This document shows, in pieces, positions 25,857-37,671 of a stretch of DNA of 64,000 nucleotides (positions are counted from its first letter, which is position 1; every line of letters begins with the position of its first letter). The stretch is from Dillenia suffruticosa. Lineage: Eukaryota; Streptophyta; Magnoliopsida; Dilleniales; Dilleniaceae. Below the pieces are notes generated by a model that was given only the letters and a program-made list of their open reading frames with translations, was not told the origin of the DNA and ran no database searches. The translations under genes were made by a program, and so were the position numbers. The stretch lies in assembly GCA_033439265.1 (NCBI GenBank), contig JAVTVX010000030.1, positions 5,024,501 through 5,088,500 on the forward strand. Direction: 5' to 3'.

Positions 25857-27008
25857 TTAAGCTTGACGAAGGGAAGCTGATTCAGAGCATCCAAATTCAT
25901 TCATGGCAGCTTTGATCTCGGAGTCGGGTTTATGTGTCTTGGCTCCAAGGTCCGGATGAATCTTCCTCTTCAACATCCTTCTCACCAACTAGGCATTAAA
26001 AATATTTACCACCCATTTAATCAATTCATACTAAAAACTAACATATTTTAATCCTTTACCAATGTTTTATAATCTTAAAAAAGTAATATTGATAATAAAT
26101 TTATGCATATTAAAAATCTATACGCATACCATTTTATAAATATAGTTTTTACTAATATACACACAAACACATTCATACAAATTATGTTCATGTGTGTAGT
26201 TTTGATCATATCCATTTAATATATGTGCATTTTACATGGAGTGAATTGCCTCCGAAAAAGACGGGATGGGGAAAGAGAGAGAGAGAGAGAGAGAGATACG
26301 TACTCGATGGAGTCTTTTGATCTGAAGCGCATCATTTCCTGCACGAGGGATGAGTTTCTTGGCAAAAGAGAGGTTGCTCTTTTTAATCACTTCACTTCTC
26401 TTATCACAAACCTCATGTTGTGATTCTTTAGAATCACTCAGAACTTCTTTTATGAATTCTGAATCCACACTAAAATCAGAATCAGAATCGGCCGAGAACA
26501 GATCTGCCAGGGTGACTCTCTTTCCTCTTTTCTTCTTTTGGTCTTCCTCAATAGTAATGTCTTCTTGCTCCTTTGGGATAAGATGGACCCCATCAATGGT
26601 CATTAACATGCCATTTTTGGGGACACATGTAACATAAGTAGATTGCTTCTCCTCAGCACCATGATTAAATGCCGCATACATTAAAGGATTTAGTTCTTCA
26701 TTTTCCTCATCCTCACTGACAAAGTGCCCTTTTCCCTCTTTTTCTTCTTCCTCTTCTTGATGATCCTCTGCTTCTTCTTCATAGTATTCGTCTTTCCCTT
26801 CATGGCCGCATTGATTTTTTTGGTAGTTGAAAGATTTCAAAGGATCATAGCCAAATGTTCCAATCCTGAGAATGCCATCTTTCCAATCTTCAATCACATC
26901 AACAATTGAGACATTCCTTAGCAATGCTTGTGTGTCTATATCACTCGCTACCAATTCAATCTTCTTTTTCACATTTTGATCCGCTCCATCTCCTGGCATG
27001 CACAAAAT

Positions 27009-27055
<47 letters not shown>

Positions 27056-27289
27056 TCAAAATGAAGACAAGCCATTGTAAACAAACATTGAAAAAGTGGA
27101 AGGAATCAGGATTGAGACCCTTGTGAAGAGTTGGGGAGTTGATGTCTTGATAATGAAACTTTTTGTGCACCCAGTTGAAGATCTGCTCAACCAAGACAAG
27201 GTTTGAGTAGAAGCAACATTAAACACGCAAATATAAATCAAGAACCGATATGAAAAAAGAGCATTAATGATATGTGATCTAACCTTCAT
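25857..27289 (-). CDS. TAC1: TILLER ANGLE CONTROL 1-like protein (IGT/LAZY family)
   Basis: Four coding exons, read from the minus strand: 27,289-27,284 (only ATG AAG), 27,182-27,119, 26,992-26,304 and 25,988-25,857. The joined length is 891 bp, 296 residues, with phases agreeing at every join and GT-AG introns of 101, 126 and 315 bp. The protein opens with MKIFNWVHKKFH. The family motif GILRIGTFG is at residues 63-71, an acidic run at about 91-123, TLADLFSADSD at 184-194, and the basic RRMLKRKIHPDLGAK follows the last join. It ends SASLRQA and lacks the C-terminal IVLEL-type motif that marks LAZY1, which favours TAC1. A GT right after the stop (TAA G|GTACAT) suggests a further intron in the 3' UTR, which would give five exons. 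TAC1 proteins make shoots and branches grow at wider angles, in opposition to LAZY-dependent gravitropism; that role is inferred from the family. GA/CT tracts sit in introns 2 and 3. Confidence 0.
26274..26296. repeat. GA microsatellite at the TAC1 intron 3 donor
   Basis: About eleven GA units, CT on the gene strand. The tract starts seven bases after the exon 3 donor (CGA|GTACGTAT). Confidence 0.
27011..27053. repeat. AG microsatellite in TAC1 intron 2
   Basis: About twenty-one AG units, CT on the gene strand. It fills a third of the 126-bp intron and ends about 17 bp before the acceptor, so it probably serves as the polypyrimidine tract. Confidence 0.
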
Positions 27290-27600
27290 TGTTTTCTCCT
27301 TTCTCTTCTCTCCGCAAGTGGGCTAGAGAGAGTTGATGGAACCAGAACAAAGAAGCTAGTGAGGACCAACAAGCAACATAAATTATGTAGAGAGAGTGAG
27401 AGAGATGATTGCACAGTGACAGAGAGAGATGATTGGACAGTGAGAAGATGACTGGAGAATAAAAGGGGGCCAAGTTGTATGAAACCACGTGTCATGGAGA
27501 TGGGTCCCGCAAATTGAGCCATGTTCCCGACTGCATGCCATGTTCCTTTGACTGAACAGTCTCCCACCCTCCGCACTTCGTCGACTTGCCGTATAGTGGG
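27290..27600 (-). promoter_or_regulatory. TAC1 upstream region with CT-rich leader
   Basis: On the gene strand the 150 bp before ATG are CT-rich, with several CTCTCTCT blocks (27,300-27,430), typical of plant 5' leaders. No clear TATA box was chosen; an A/T block near 27,378-27,388 is one possibility. The open frames across this stretch on the minus strand run through the leader and are not believed. Confidence 0.
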
Positions 27601-27879
27601 GGCACTTCAACTAATAATGACGTAACTACATTTTGAAATGAATCAATTTTTTTTAATTATTCTATGAAAAAAATAATATTTTATTAAAATACTTGATTGA
27701 TTAACCAATGAGGGAAAGGCTAAACAATTTGCTAAATTATTAAAACAATTTATCAGTTTAATGATAAAATTCGGTTTATTTATCCGTTTCGTTACTTTGC
27801 TAAACAATTTGCTAAATTATTACAACTTTTTAAAATATGTATAAAGAATGGTAAGAAATATAATAATACGAAAGTCTAA

Positions 27880-29160
27880 TAATTCATGAATTCAATAAAA
27901 TATCACAATATATGATTTTATATAAAAAAACTCATTATTTTAAATATAAAAACAAAAATTATTTTTAAAATCAAATTAATTATTAATTTATTTCTAATAA
28001 ATAATAGATTTTGATATGTAATATTTTTTAACATTATTCTTTAAACTCAACGTGGTATAGTAATAAAAATCATTTGAATTTGAAATAGATAATATACATG
28101 AAAGGGTCATTAAATTTCACCGAAGCTATGGATGTTTATAAGTGCAGCAACAAAAAAGATATGGTAGATCTGATACAAGTGGCAATAATGATAGACTCTA
28201 ATAAGATCTTATTACCACTATTAAAAATTAATTTGAGAGACAGTAAAATTTGGTATATATCAAATAATTACTAGATAATTGGATGGGAGTCAAAGAGTCG
28301 GGATCTAGTTACTACCATTGCGATCTACTTGAAAAGTAGTAAAATTTGATATATAGCAAATAACTGCCAGATGATTGGACTTGTGGTACAGAGTCAAAAA
28401 AGATGAAACTATTGCAGGCATTCGAATGACTGTTGCAGAGATTTCCGGTGATGCATGGGAGGGATTTTGAAGGTTTGACTCTTATTTGTGTGATTATCTC
28501 GAAGATTAAAATCGTACAATATCTACCAAATGACCATTAGATGAACTAATGAGTGATATCAAATCTAGAAAGAGGATAAAAAAATTTAGGTGCTTTTGCA
28601 AATTTTTTTACGAACTAACTATAACATCATATTAAAAATGAAAAACAATATAACAATATAAAACCATAATGATCCTTTGTTTTTCAAATCTAAAAATCCA
28701 TTATTACAAATATAGAAACAAAATAAAATAAATATTCTCAAAATTAAATCAATTATTGTTTTATTCTAAAATATAATATTTTTTCATAATTGGTTTGATT
28801 TTGATATATAATACTTTTTAATATCTCCTTAAATTCAATGAGATATAATAAAAATCACTTGATTTTAAAAGAGTCGATATACCACGAAAGGACCATTAGA
28901 ATTCACCAACGCTACCAATATTCATAAGTGTAGTGATAAAAAATTTCTCATAAGAACAGTGATAGAAAGAATTTGATAAAAGTAGCAACATAATCTCTAA
29001 TAAGAGCATAGATATAAAGATTCTAATAACATCTTATTATCTCCGCTGGGATTAGCTTGAGATATAATAAAGTTTGGTGTATATCAAATTACTACTAGAT
29101 AATCGAACGAGTGATAGAGATTTAGGATTTGGTTATCATGGTTGGAATCGATATTAATGA
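27880..29160. repeat. Tandem duplication, period about 770 bp
   Basis: The stretch from about 27,905 to 28,320 is repeated from about 28,665 to 29,140. Landmark pairs are GTCATTAAATTTCACCGA / CCATTAGAATTCACCAA, AATAAGATCTTATTA / AATAACATCTTATTA, and TATATCAAATAATTACTAGATAAT / TATATCAAATTACTACTAGATAAT. Part of the unit (GGTATATATCAAATAA...) recurs a third time near 28,350. Both copies have stops in all frames, and the family is unknown. Confidence 0.
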
Positions 29161-30729
29161 AAGTGCATGATCCTATGAACAAAAATGTAAAATCCTAAAT
29201 TTTCTTGGAGAAGGTTTTGGAACCAAAATAGATGAGATTGTATATGTGATTTAACTCATTGCATCACTCTGAGTTCCCTTAATTGTGTTGAGGAGTAGCT
29301 GAAATTAGGTAGAAAATAATTTTAATTATATTAATTTTATTTTAAGAACATGAAAAATTATTTAATATTTTCCCAGCTTTGCATGGGAATAATGCTCCGT
29401 TGATAAGACTAGAGATGATCCCATCCCTTAATTGTTCAATGATCGGATTGGGTTCTCAACATAAGAAGCGTAAGTGTGGGTTCTCTGCACACACCGTGGA
29501 TGTGTATATAAATATAATGCGAAGTTATTGTTAAGAAAAGTAGAAGCTATAGAAAATCTAAAATTTATGTTTGGTAGGAAAGGGAGAGATTTGAAAATAA
29601 AAATATTTTTCTTTTATTTTGTTTGATAGGATCAGAAGAAAAAGAAATACGTATTATTTTCCTTTTGTTTGGTTGGAGCGAAAACCGGAGAGAGAGGAAA
29701 AGATGAGGATAACATTGTATACAAATTTTTATTGCAATCATAATCGGTCCACAAGTGGAAGGAAATTTTTTCTGACGTAGAGAGTATGCTATTTCACGCC
29801 TCTTTTACTTTCATCCCTCTTTCTGCTCTGAATAAAAGGAGAATAATCTTTTATTTTACTTCATATTTATTTTTCTTTCTCTTTTCCTCCAACTTTACAC
29901 CCCAACCAAACTCACAATAAATTGAAATATAAAATGGTTCTCAAAATATGATAATAAACCTCGGATTTTTTTTAAAATTTTTTTGAAATCAACTTTGTTC
30001 TGGAAATAGATATTTAAAGTTTTAGGGATATTCTCCATTTTCGAATTTACTACCTAATTATAATCTGCCTCATGTCTACATCCTTTTCACATTTTTTTTT
30101 AACAAAAATAACAAGTTTTCAGTAGAAAAGGGTTTGCAAAAAGGCTAAGTGTACAAATTTTATTTAAATTCTTCTAACGATGTTTAATAATTAGGAGAAC
30201 TAATCCCTTTTATTTTTGGTTTCACAGGAGACCCATGAACTTAGTATTATATAATTGAGTAATTTTCTTAATAAAATCATTAAATAAATCAGAATTATTA
30301 TTATAATTTAAATTTATTCTCTAGAGAGATATCAGTGGGTTGGGCATGCTCACCATTAGATTAATATAATTAAGAGAATTTTTTATCATAACATAAAGGT
30401 AAATCCTAATAATTATATCATGCAATTACCTCGACATTGATTCTCATTTTAAGATTAAATGAGATCAGAAATGAAAAAAACTATATTAAAAAAATTATTC
30501 CTAAATTGAATCCAATAATATTTGGATTGAGTTAATTAAAATATGATTTTATATACCGATTGATTATTATAAAAAAGGTAAATCCTAATAATTGTATCAT
30601 GCTATTACCTTCACTTGATTCTCATTCTAAGGTTAAATGGGACCAAAATTAATTTTTTTATTATTATCAAGGGAATTTAACGGTCATATTAAACATAGTT
30701 TAAACGTGTTTTTCTTTTTTTTTTCTTTA

Positions 30730-30765
<36 letters not shown>

Positions 30766-31560
30766 TTGAAACCATTATTTGGATAACACCTGCTCCTGTT
30801 TGCCAGAGTACTCGACAAGGCATTAAAGAGCTCAAAGTGTTCTCTTTTATTACGAGTTTAAAGCACCAAGTATGAAAAAGAATAATAATAACTTGATAAA
30901 AATTTTTAAGGTGTATGTCAGACGTCTTTAATCAAAATTAATTTCGTTCTATTCCTAAACTATAGAGTTATTTTCAATACTATAATTAAGATATTTATGG
31001 ACAAAAGAAATAATTTTCAATTATTAATTTGTTTGTTACCCTTGTCCTGAGGATGATAGAGCTTGGCAAGGACATTACTATAGGGGATCGAAAGGGGAAA
31101 TCAAAATTGAATTGTTTTAAAAGTCCAACATACCAACACGTTGTAAACACAAATCGGCTTCAATGATGAAATTTCTAAAAGTGAAAATGACATCAAACTC
31201 TCGTCAATGTAACGATAGGACATTATACTTTCTTAATTATTAGTTTTTGATTCGAGTTATATAAATAGATAAATGAGATTTAAGAAAACCAATTTCATAA
31301 TGGATCTGACAGTGGTCGAATCGAATTAATCAGACAAAATTCGAGTATCGATTGTTAAAAATAAAATGAAAACAACAAATCTATCACAATAATTCTATCA
31401 AGTACAGTAACTAGTAAACTGATCTTGAAATCTATGGTCCGTGCGTCAATTATGAATCTATTATCACAAGTAATTTTGATTAATCGTGTTGAACCATGTG
31501 AAGATTTCCTTTATAGTCTATTATCATTCATGTTTGAACCTGTGTGTTGCAAAGCAAGAA
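29161..31560. other. AT-rich intergenic DNA with SINE-like fragments
   Basis: No gene. A fragment of the second SINE-like family is seen at about 30,460-30,590, and a diverged SINE-1 copy at about 31,250-31,375. A TA microsatellite covers 30,735-30,763. Confidence 0.
31250..31375 (+). mobile_element. SINE-1 copy, diverged
   Basis: TTCGAGTTAT (B-box region), CCAATTTCATAATGGATCTGAC, GAATCGAATTAATCAGACAAA and CGAGTATCGAT correspond in order to the copy at 49.5 kb. The tail is AATAAAATGAAAA and not a clean A run. Confidence 0.
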
Positions 31561-31588
31561 GAGAGAGAGAGAGAGAGAGAGAGAGATG

Positions 31589-32826
31589 TAGTGTAAAATA
31601 GCCCTATTATGACACACAGGTCGAGTTCGGGTATCACAATACCCAAGCTCAGCTTGAGTTAACTGGTAGGTGAGCTCGAGCTCGAGCTCAATCTTGTCGA
31701 ACCTATCATTCTAGAGCTCGAGCTCGACTTGAAGTGTCATCGAGGAGCTCGAGCTCGAGTGTCACGGGTCTCACGGGGCAAGAGTGGACCCAATTGTGAA
31801 ACCCTAGATAGAGAGAGAGGGAGAGAGATTTTACCTTTGAATCCACCTCTGAGTTGTGAAATTGGGTTAGCGATGGACACAAGAACAAGATCTTCGCCGC
31901 ACAGCGCACACAGAGGTTGATCTTCGCTACAAGACGTGAGAGTTTGGTCAATGTGAGAAAAGAAACAAATCATAAAAAAAATCATCAAAACTCTAAGGAA
32001 TAAGAAAAAAAATCGCAAAAGGCCTAATCATACAGAAACCCTAGAGAGAGAGAGAGAGAGAGAGAGGAAAGAGATTATACCTTTTAATGGACATTTGACT
32101 TGTGAAATTGTAGTGATGGACATAAGAACAAGATTTTCGCCGCACAGCGCACACAGAACTTGATTTTCCCCGCAAGACACAAGAGCTAAGGAGCACTACA
32201 AAAAAATATGGTTTTAGTCATGAATTTTCGTGACGGAAAAAATTCGTCGCTATTTTGCAACGGATTTAGCGATGAAAAAATTTTTCGTCGCTAATTTGTC
32301 ACAAAATTTGCAACGAAAAGGAAATCGTGGCTAAATTAGCAACGGACACATTATTCGTAGCAAAATTCGTCGCTAATTAGTAACGAAAAAATTTTCGTGA
32401 CTAAATTCATCGCTAATTAGTAACGAAAAAATTTTCGTGGCTAAATTCAGCGCTAAATTTGTGGCTAAAAGACTGTTTTTTTGTAGTGGAGAGATTGCGT
32501 GCGAGAGGAGAGATCACGTCTCTGTAGGTCATTGCGAGAGGAGAGATCGTGTCTCTACTAGGTCGAGAGGAGAGGAGAATCCAGAATGAGAAATGATGAA
32601 AGAGAAAAGTGAAATGAAAGGCAAAATTATATTTTCGTCCTTCCAAATTTTAAACTCAAGAATAATTATTTGTAATTGTTAGAAACAGCAGGGGCATATA
32701 CGTAATTTCTCATATATTGAGTAGCCCGACTAGCCTTCGAGCTCGACATAATTTGGGCTCTTTATCGAGCTCGAGCTCGATATAGAAATAGCAGAGCTCG
32801 AGTTGACCGAGCTCTAGTGTAAAATA
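31589..32826. mobile_element. Unclassified element flanked by 12-bp direct repeats
   Basis: TAGTGTAAAATA occurs at 31,589-31,600 and again at 32,815-32,826, enclosing 1,214 bp. Both ends of the enclosed sequence carry clusters of the palindromic word GAGCTCGAGCTCGA (31,670-31,760 and 32,735-32,812). Inside, a block with GCCGCACAGCGCACACAGA is tandemly duplicated (about 31,850-31,945 and 32,090-32,185), and a small CACTA element is inserted. No protein frame and no terminal inverted repeat were found, so the class is open. A minus-strand frame here (81 aa) is not recognised. Confidence 0.
32194..32488 (+). mobile_element. Small non-autonomous CACTA element (295 bp) with target duplication
   Basis: Starts CACTACAAAAAAATATGG and ends TTTTTTTGTAGTG, giving 13-bp terminal inverted repeats. 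GAG lies on both sides (32,191-32,193 and 32,489-32,491), the 3-bp target duplication expected for CACTA transposons. The interior consists of repeated AATTCGTCGCTA / TTAGCGA(C/T)G units. It has no coding capacity and must rely on a transposase supplied elsewhere. Confidence 0.
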
Positions 32827-33929
32827 TAAAAAAAGGAAGAAAATTTGAATGAGAAGGATGAGAGAGTTGTTCAAGAAGAAAATGTTATAGCCACTTCTTT
32901 CACTTCCTCTTTTTTTCTCCAACACCATCTATGGTACTTCCTTGCCCAACATCTGGCTTCAAAGCAATACTATCAATAATAGGTATGAGAGCAAAAGCAA
33001 CTAACAAATTGAACTAGATTTTAGAGTTTCCTAGTAAATGATGCAGCGTGTCTAATATAAGATATATATCCATATCCCTACACTTTTGGTTATAGCTTAA
33101 GATATGCATCAACAAAGGATTTTTATGACATGAGTATTTACCCTTATTTAGTCGAAATATGATTTTAGATACCGGTGTATAAACAAAAAATAATTATAAT
33201 TTAAGAAAATAAAAGCCACATACCTCTGGTCATTGATGAGCATTTTTTTTTTCCTTTCATTAGAATTGGATGCTTTTACACCGTAGCAAATTCCCTTAGA
33301 TGGTGTAAAAAGCTTTGAATTTGTAGAGACTATGGAACCAAAGTGACTTTATATAATATTGTTCCCACGAAAAACTCAATAAAAAAATAACAAAAACAAA
33401 CATATGATAAATGCATGGAAAAATGTAAAAAAAAAAAAAAAAAAAAAAAGTTCATTGAACAGGTAGTTTTGAGGATTTGGCTAGATATTAAGGAATTTAG
33501 TAAATATGTGGATCAAAACGATCCACACCTTTTATTTTACCAAAGCCACATTTTTCATATTTATAAAATTAAAAATATCTATATTCTCCCACTTGATCTG
33601 CACATTTTTATACAAAATCCATGAACTTTACTTAAATAAGGAAACAAAATTCGTGAATTATGGCTTCAATTCCCTTAATAGCAAGTGTTATTTTCCATGC
33701 ATCACAATATAGTCTATATTTTTAGTGTCACTCAACTTAATGAATAAACCTTATATTATTTTAGAGTCCAATACTGGTCACTGTTCTCAAAACAAATATG
33801 CACATCAAGATGAGAAAACAATCGAAACAAATAAGAGTTTAATGCTCAGAATGAAGAACTGTATAATGGAATTACATGATAGAATGAAACCCTAATCGTA
33901 TTGCATGATCCTTAAAACTCATTCATATC

Positions 33930-34230
33930 CTGTCTTTTGTTAAAAGATCAGTAAATATCAATTCAATGCTAATATGCTCAATGACCACTTTATTTTCCTT
34001 AATTTATAAACTAGTTAAGTACTTTGACTTCGATATGCTTACTTTAACTTCTACTTTTGTTGTTTTTAGTCAAGAAAACTGAAGTTCAATTGTTACAATA
34101 CATTTTTAATAACTTAAAATTAGATCTCACCATTCAAGTTCAGAATGAAATCGTTTAACTATATACCATGTGAAGTAGCCTCAAAACAAGAAATGTAGTT
34201 AGTCTCCCTGGTAGAAGTAGTAGTAAAAAA
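33930..34230 (-). pseudogene. Copia RNase H remnant (minus strand)
   Basis: Fragments KMYCNN, SVFLTKNNKS and SKHIEVKVL match the end of copia RNase H (the CDN...KHIEIKYL pattern). They are broken by several stops, just before the 3' LTR. Confidence 0.
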
Positions 34231-34779
34231 CCTCTTAGCACTTCTCCAAGGCACAACTGATACCAAGATGGCATGCAAAGAATCTTTCTTACATATAGGA
34301 CAAAAGGTCTTATGTAATCGATTCCTTTTTATACAGTGAATCCTGTGGCGACAATCCTGTGGCTACAAGTCTTGTTTTATGTCTTTCAATGTTGTCTAAT
34401 GACTCTCTTTTCATTTTAAAAATTCATTCACACCCGGTGGCCTTGACCCATTATTCAACCTGACAAGATCCCCCAATAGATGTCATAGAATTTATTTTAT
34501 CTTTCATAGCATTGTACCACAAATCAACATCTTTACACCTCATGGGTTGTGAAAATATTTTTAGATCATTTTCGACTCCAACATTTAGTCAGTTTCTTGC
34601 TGATACACAATGCGATCACTAGGTACAGGTGATTTCATTATCTTAGTAGATCTTCTTAATATTTTATTATGCTTCTACCGAGATATGGTATAACTAGTTG
34701 CTCAACAATTTCTATCCATTACTAGACATTTGAATCTTTTACACTAGTAGTAGCTTGTACAATCTCACAAATTGATTGT

Positions 34780-35320
34780 TTAACACCCGGTTGAACTTGA
34801 GGGTCATTGTGAATGACAATCAATTTCTCGTGGGTTATAAACTCTTACTTAAAATGAGCATCCCCAAATGCATATATGTTTCAAACTCAATTTCTAATCC
34901 TTCCATAACACAAATGGTGTTTTGAGAACAACCGTGGTTGGAAGTTGATTTAATATATATGTTGTCATTTTAAAAGCTTCAGTCCAAACATTTAAGAAGT
35001 TTGGTGCTGCTAAGCATATTCCACATCATGTCCATTAATGTTTGATTTCTTTGTATCATTTTGGTCTAGTGACCCTAGCATATTATATTAGGTTATTATC
35101 TCATGCTCCCAAGTGCTTGTCCATTCTCAATATGTCTATCATAGTATTCAACGCATCTATCCAATCTTATGATTTTAATTTGCTCATCATATCGTTTCTC
35201 TACTTCTGTTCTAAATATCTTAAAAATATTTAAAGTCTCATTTTGATTATGAAACAAGTAGCAATACATATATTTTGAATAATCATCTATGAAAGAGAAA
35301 GTATTTCTAACCAAACAAAT
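34780..35320 (-). pseudogene. Copia integrase remnant (minus strand)
   Basis: FSFIDDYSKYMYCYLFHNQ, LNIFKIFRTEVE and IKIIRLDRCVEY give the integrase core pattern. Further on, AFKMTTYILNQLP and KTPFVLW (about 34,980-34,900) are the usual downstream landmarks. Stops interrupt it repeatedly. Confidence 0.
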
Positions 35321-35689
35321 CTAAAGTAATAGATGTATGATCTCTAATATGTCCGAACTCTTCTAGTCATGTTTTTTTGTCTTGTAAGTCCTTTTTCCAT
35401 TTTTGCAGACTACATAAATATCAAAGTGAGTGTGGTCCAGAGTATTAGATACTCAATCATTCATCAATAATTATATCATCTCTAGTGAATTCAGATTTAT
35501 GATATAAATGTTAAGAATCATTCAAATCAAAAGAATAACACGAAGGTGCAAAATCTGCCATATTCTACCTGCCTCCACATGTGAAGACATCTTATTTGTG
35601 GAATAGATGTACCTTTCATTGTCCATTCACTTAATTGAAATAGAATTATCTTTCTTCTCAAATCAAACCTTAAATTTGACATAATCTTT

Positions 35690-35735
35690 CATTATATGTC
35701 CTTTCTTTTTACAGAATAAGCATTTAATTAAATTC
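35690..35735 (-). pseudogene. Copia gag zinc knuckle (minus strand)
   Basis: Translates to CLFCKKKGHIMKDY, the CX2CX4HX4C knuckle with the final Cys changed to Tyr, the same kind of change as in the other copia element. Confidence 0.
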
Positions 35736-35874
35736 ATTCTTGATATGAATTTAAGTGGTTATGCAACCCTTTCCCGTTTGTTTTGCTTACCCTTTTTGTT
35801 TCTTTTCTTATATTACCATATGTGCACTTTCCTGATTTTCAATATCAACCTATCTTCCTATTATACACACATTA

Positions 35875-36330
35875 TCAAGAGCTTATTAATTGACAATTTA
35901 TCTTTATGTGAGCTATAAGAGATTTGGGAAGACCATATTGAGGTAGTAGAGAGTTAAGTATAAAGCACACAAGAAAAGATTCGGATATCTTTGATCTCCT
36001 AAGTTTTTTTTTTTTTTTTTGATTCACAGTAAGACTCGAATCCGAATTTATTACATGGTGGAGGGGAATTGGTGTCACTTGAGATGAAGCTCATTGAGTC
36101 CTGAATTTTTTATTGAGCAACAATATCCCTTATTTGCATGATGTGGTCACGCACTCCTCTCATGCTTCTCATGCTTAGAAGCTCTATCGATGATAACATT
36201 TTCGTTAGAGTGCTAGAAAGAGCCTTATCTAAAGATTCAAATTGTTTATCAATGGTTTTTAGTAATTATGAACATTTTTACACTCCCCAATTGAACCACG
36301 AGTGCAGGCAGAAATGTCTTTATGAATAAA
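35875..36330 (-). pseudogene. Copia gag remnant with short poly(A) insertion
   Basis: On the minus strand, SMRSMRGVRDHIMQIRDI (about 36,175-36,105) and ISESFLVCFILNSLLPQYG (about 35,985-35,930) are gag motifs of copia elements. Between them lies about 90 bp with GGATTCGAGTCTT (B-box-like) and an A run (T run at 36,006-36,020 on the plus strand), which looks like a 5'-truncated SINE insertion splitting gag. Confidence 0.
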
Positions 36331-36697
36331 ATACTAAAACAATTGGATCTCTCCCATCATTTAGATAGAGCCCTTTCAACTTGAGTGATAGTTTTAGGAT
36401 GTGTGTGGGTTGTTTAGTTTTCTTAATAGTATAATCAATGTCCATGCACCCCCAAAACGAGAAGAATTCTTTTTTTTTTTTCCATATTTATAGTTATCAC
36501 TATTCAATCAGGGAATATGGCATTTGATTTCATAATAATTTATAATTTGTATATCTGTATAAAATTTAAATGTTTATAATAAAATTAACAAATCATATTC
36601 TTTTTATCGGGTAAATCAAGAAAAATAATTTATTGTTCTATCTTAATTAATCAAAATAAATATAATAAAAGTTCTTGTGGGACAAAATTTATCACAC

Positions 36698-37671
36698 CAC
36701 TAGAAAAATCAGTATCAACGATAGATTTTTACCAATAGAAAAAATTCCATCAATAATAGTAATGGATTTTTGACAAATTAATGTCGGACGCAATAGCGAC
36801 GGATTAGCGATGGAAATTAACGACGAAAATATTTCCGTCGCTAAATCCTAAAAAAATAATAAAAAAAAATTATAAATTTATCAGCGACGGAATTTTTATC
36901 GATGAAAATATTTTGTCGCTAATTTCCATCGATGATTTGGTGAAGGAAAAAAAAATTTAAAAAAATATATGTATAGTTATTAGCGACTGATTAGTGATGA
37001 AAAATTAGCGATGCATTACCGACAGAAAATTAGCAACGCATTACCGATGGATTTTTTTATTTTTTTATTTTTATTTTTATTTTTAATTTAATTTTTAATT
37101 TTTTAATTTTTAATTTTATTTAATAATTCTTATTAATTTTATTTTATTTTACAAAGAATAATATTATTTTATTTTTTCAAATTTTTTATTATTTTATTTG
37201 AAGTAAAAATAAAATTATTTTATTATTTTATAATAAATTATAATTTTATATTATTTTAATATTATTAAAACAATACGAAATAAAGATAATAAGTAAAAAA
37301 AATATATATAGTTAGATTACTCGCTTGGTGGTCAACGGGCTCTCACATTTTTCATTCCGCAGGGGTTCGAAGCTCACCAACAGCAATTTGCATATATTAA
37401 GGGGGTGCCGTGTGGGTGGGGCTGGAGCGTGTAAATTTTTTTTTTCATAATTCACCGGTCCATCACTGATTTTTTTTTATATTTTTTTCAGTTTTTTTTT
37501 CAATTTTAGCGACGGATTTTTTCCATTGCTGATCCGTCATTGATATTAGCGATAGAAAAAAAATCCTTTACTAATATTTAGCGGGGTGCCTTTTTCCAAC
37601 AGATTTAGCGACGGAAAAATCCGTTACAGCAACGGATTTTTTCGTCGCTTAAGGCCTATTTTTTGGTAGTA
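36698..37671 (+). mobile_element. Non-autonomous CACTA element with tRNA-like core
   Basis: Left end CACTAGAAAAATCAG; right end TTTTTTGGTAGT followed by A where G is expected. GCGACGGA/TCCGTCGC-type repeats are dense near both ends (36,790-37,050 and 37,500-37,660), with AT-rich DNA between. The centre (37,311-37,390) contains a tRNA-like segment: an A-box-like TTGGTGGTCAACGGGC and a B-box-like GGTTCGAAGCTC, then a GTG(T)GGGTGGGGC-rich piece. No coding capacity. The flanking trinucleotides do not match. Confidence 0.

Noticed and set aside
27056..27289. 77-codon minus-strand frame starting MKVRSHI
   Set aside because: Only its first two codons are coding (TAC1 exon 1); the rest is intron 1, exon 2 in another frame, and intron 2.
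31706..32018. Frames across the GAGCTCGAG clusters
   Set aside because: Low-complexity palindromic repeats; no protein family and no conserved frame in the duplicated segment.
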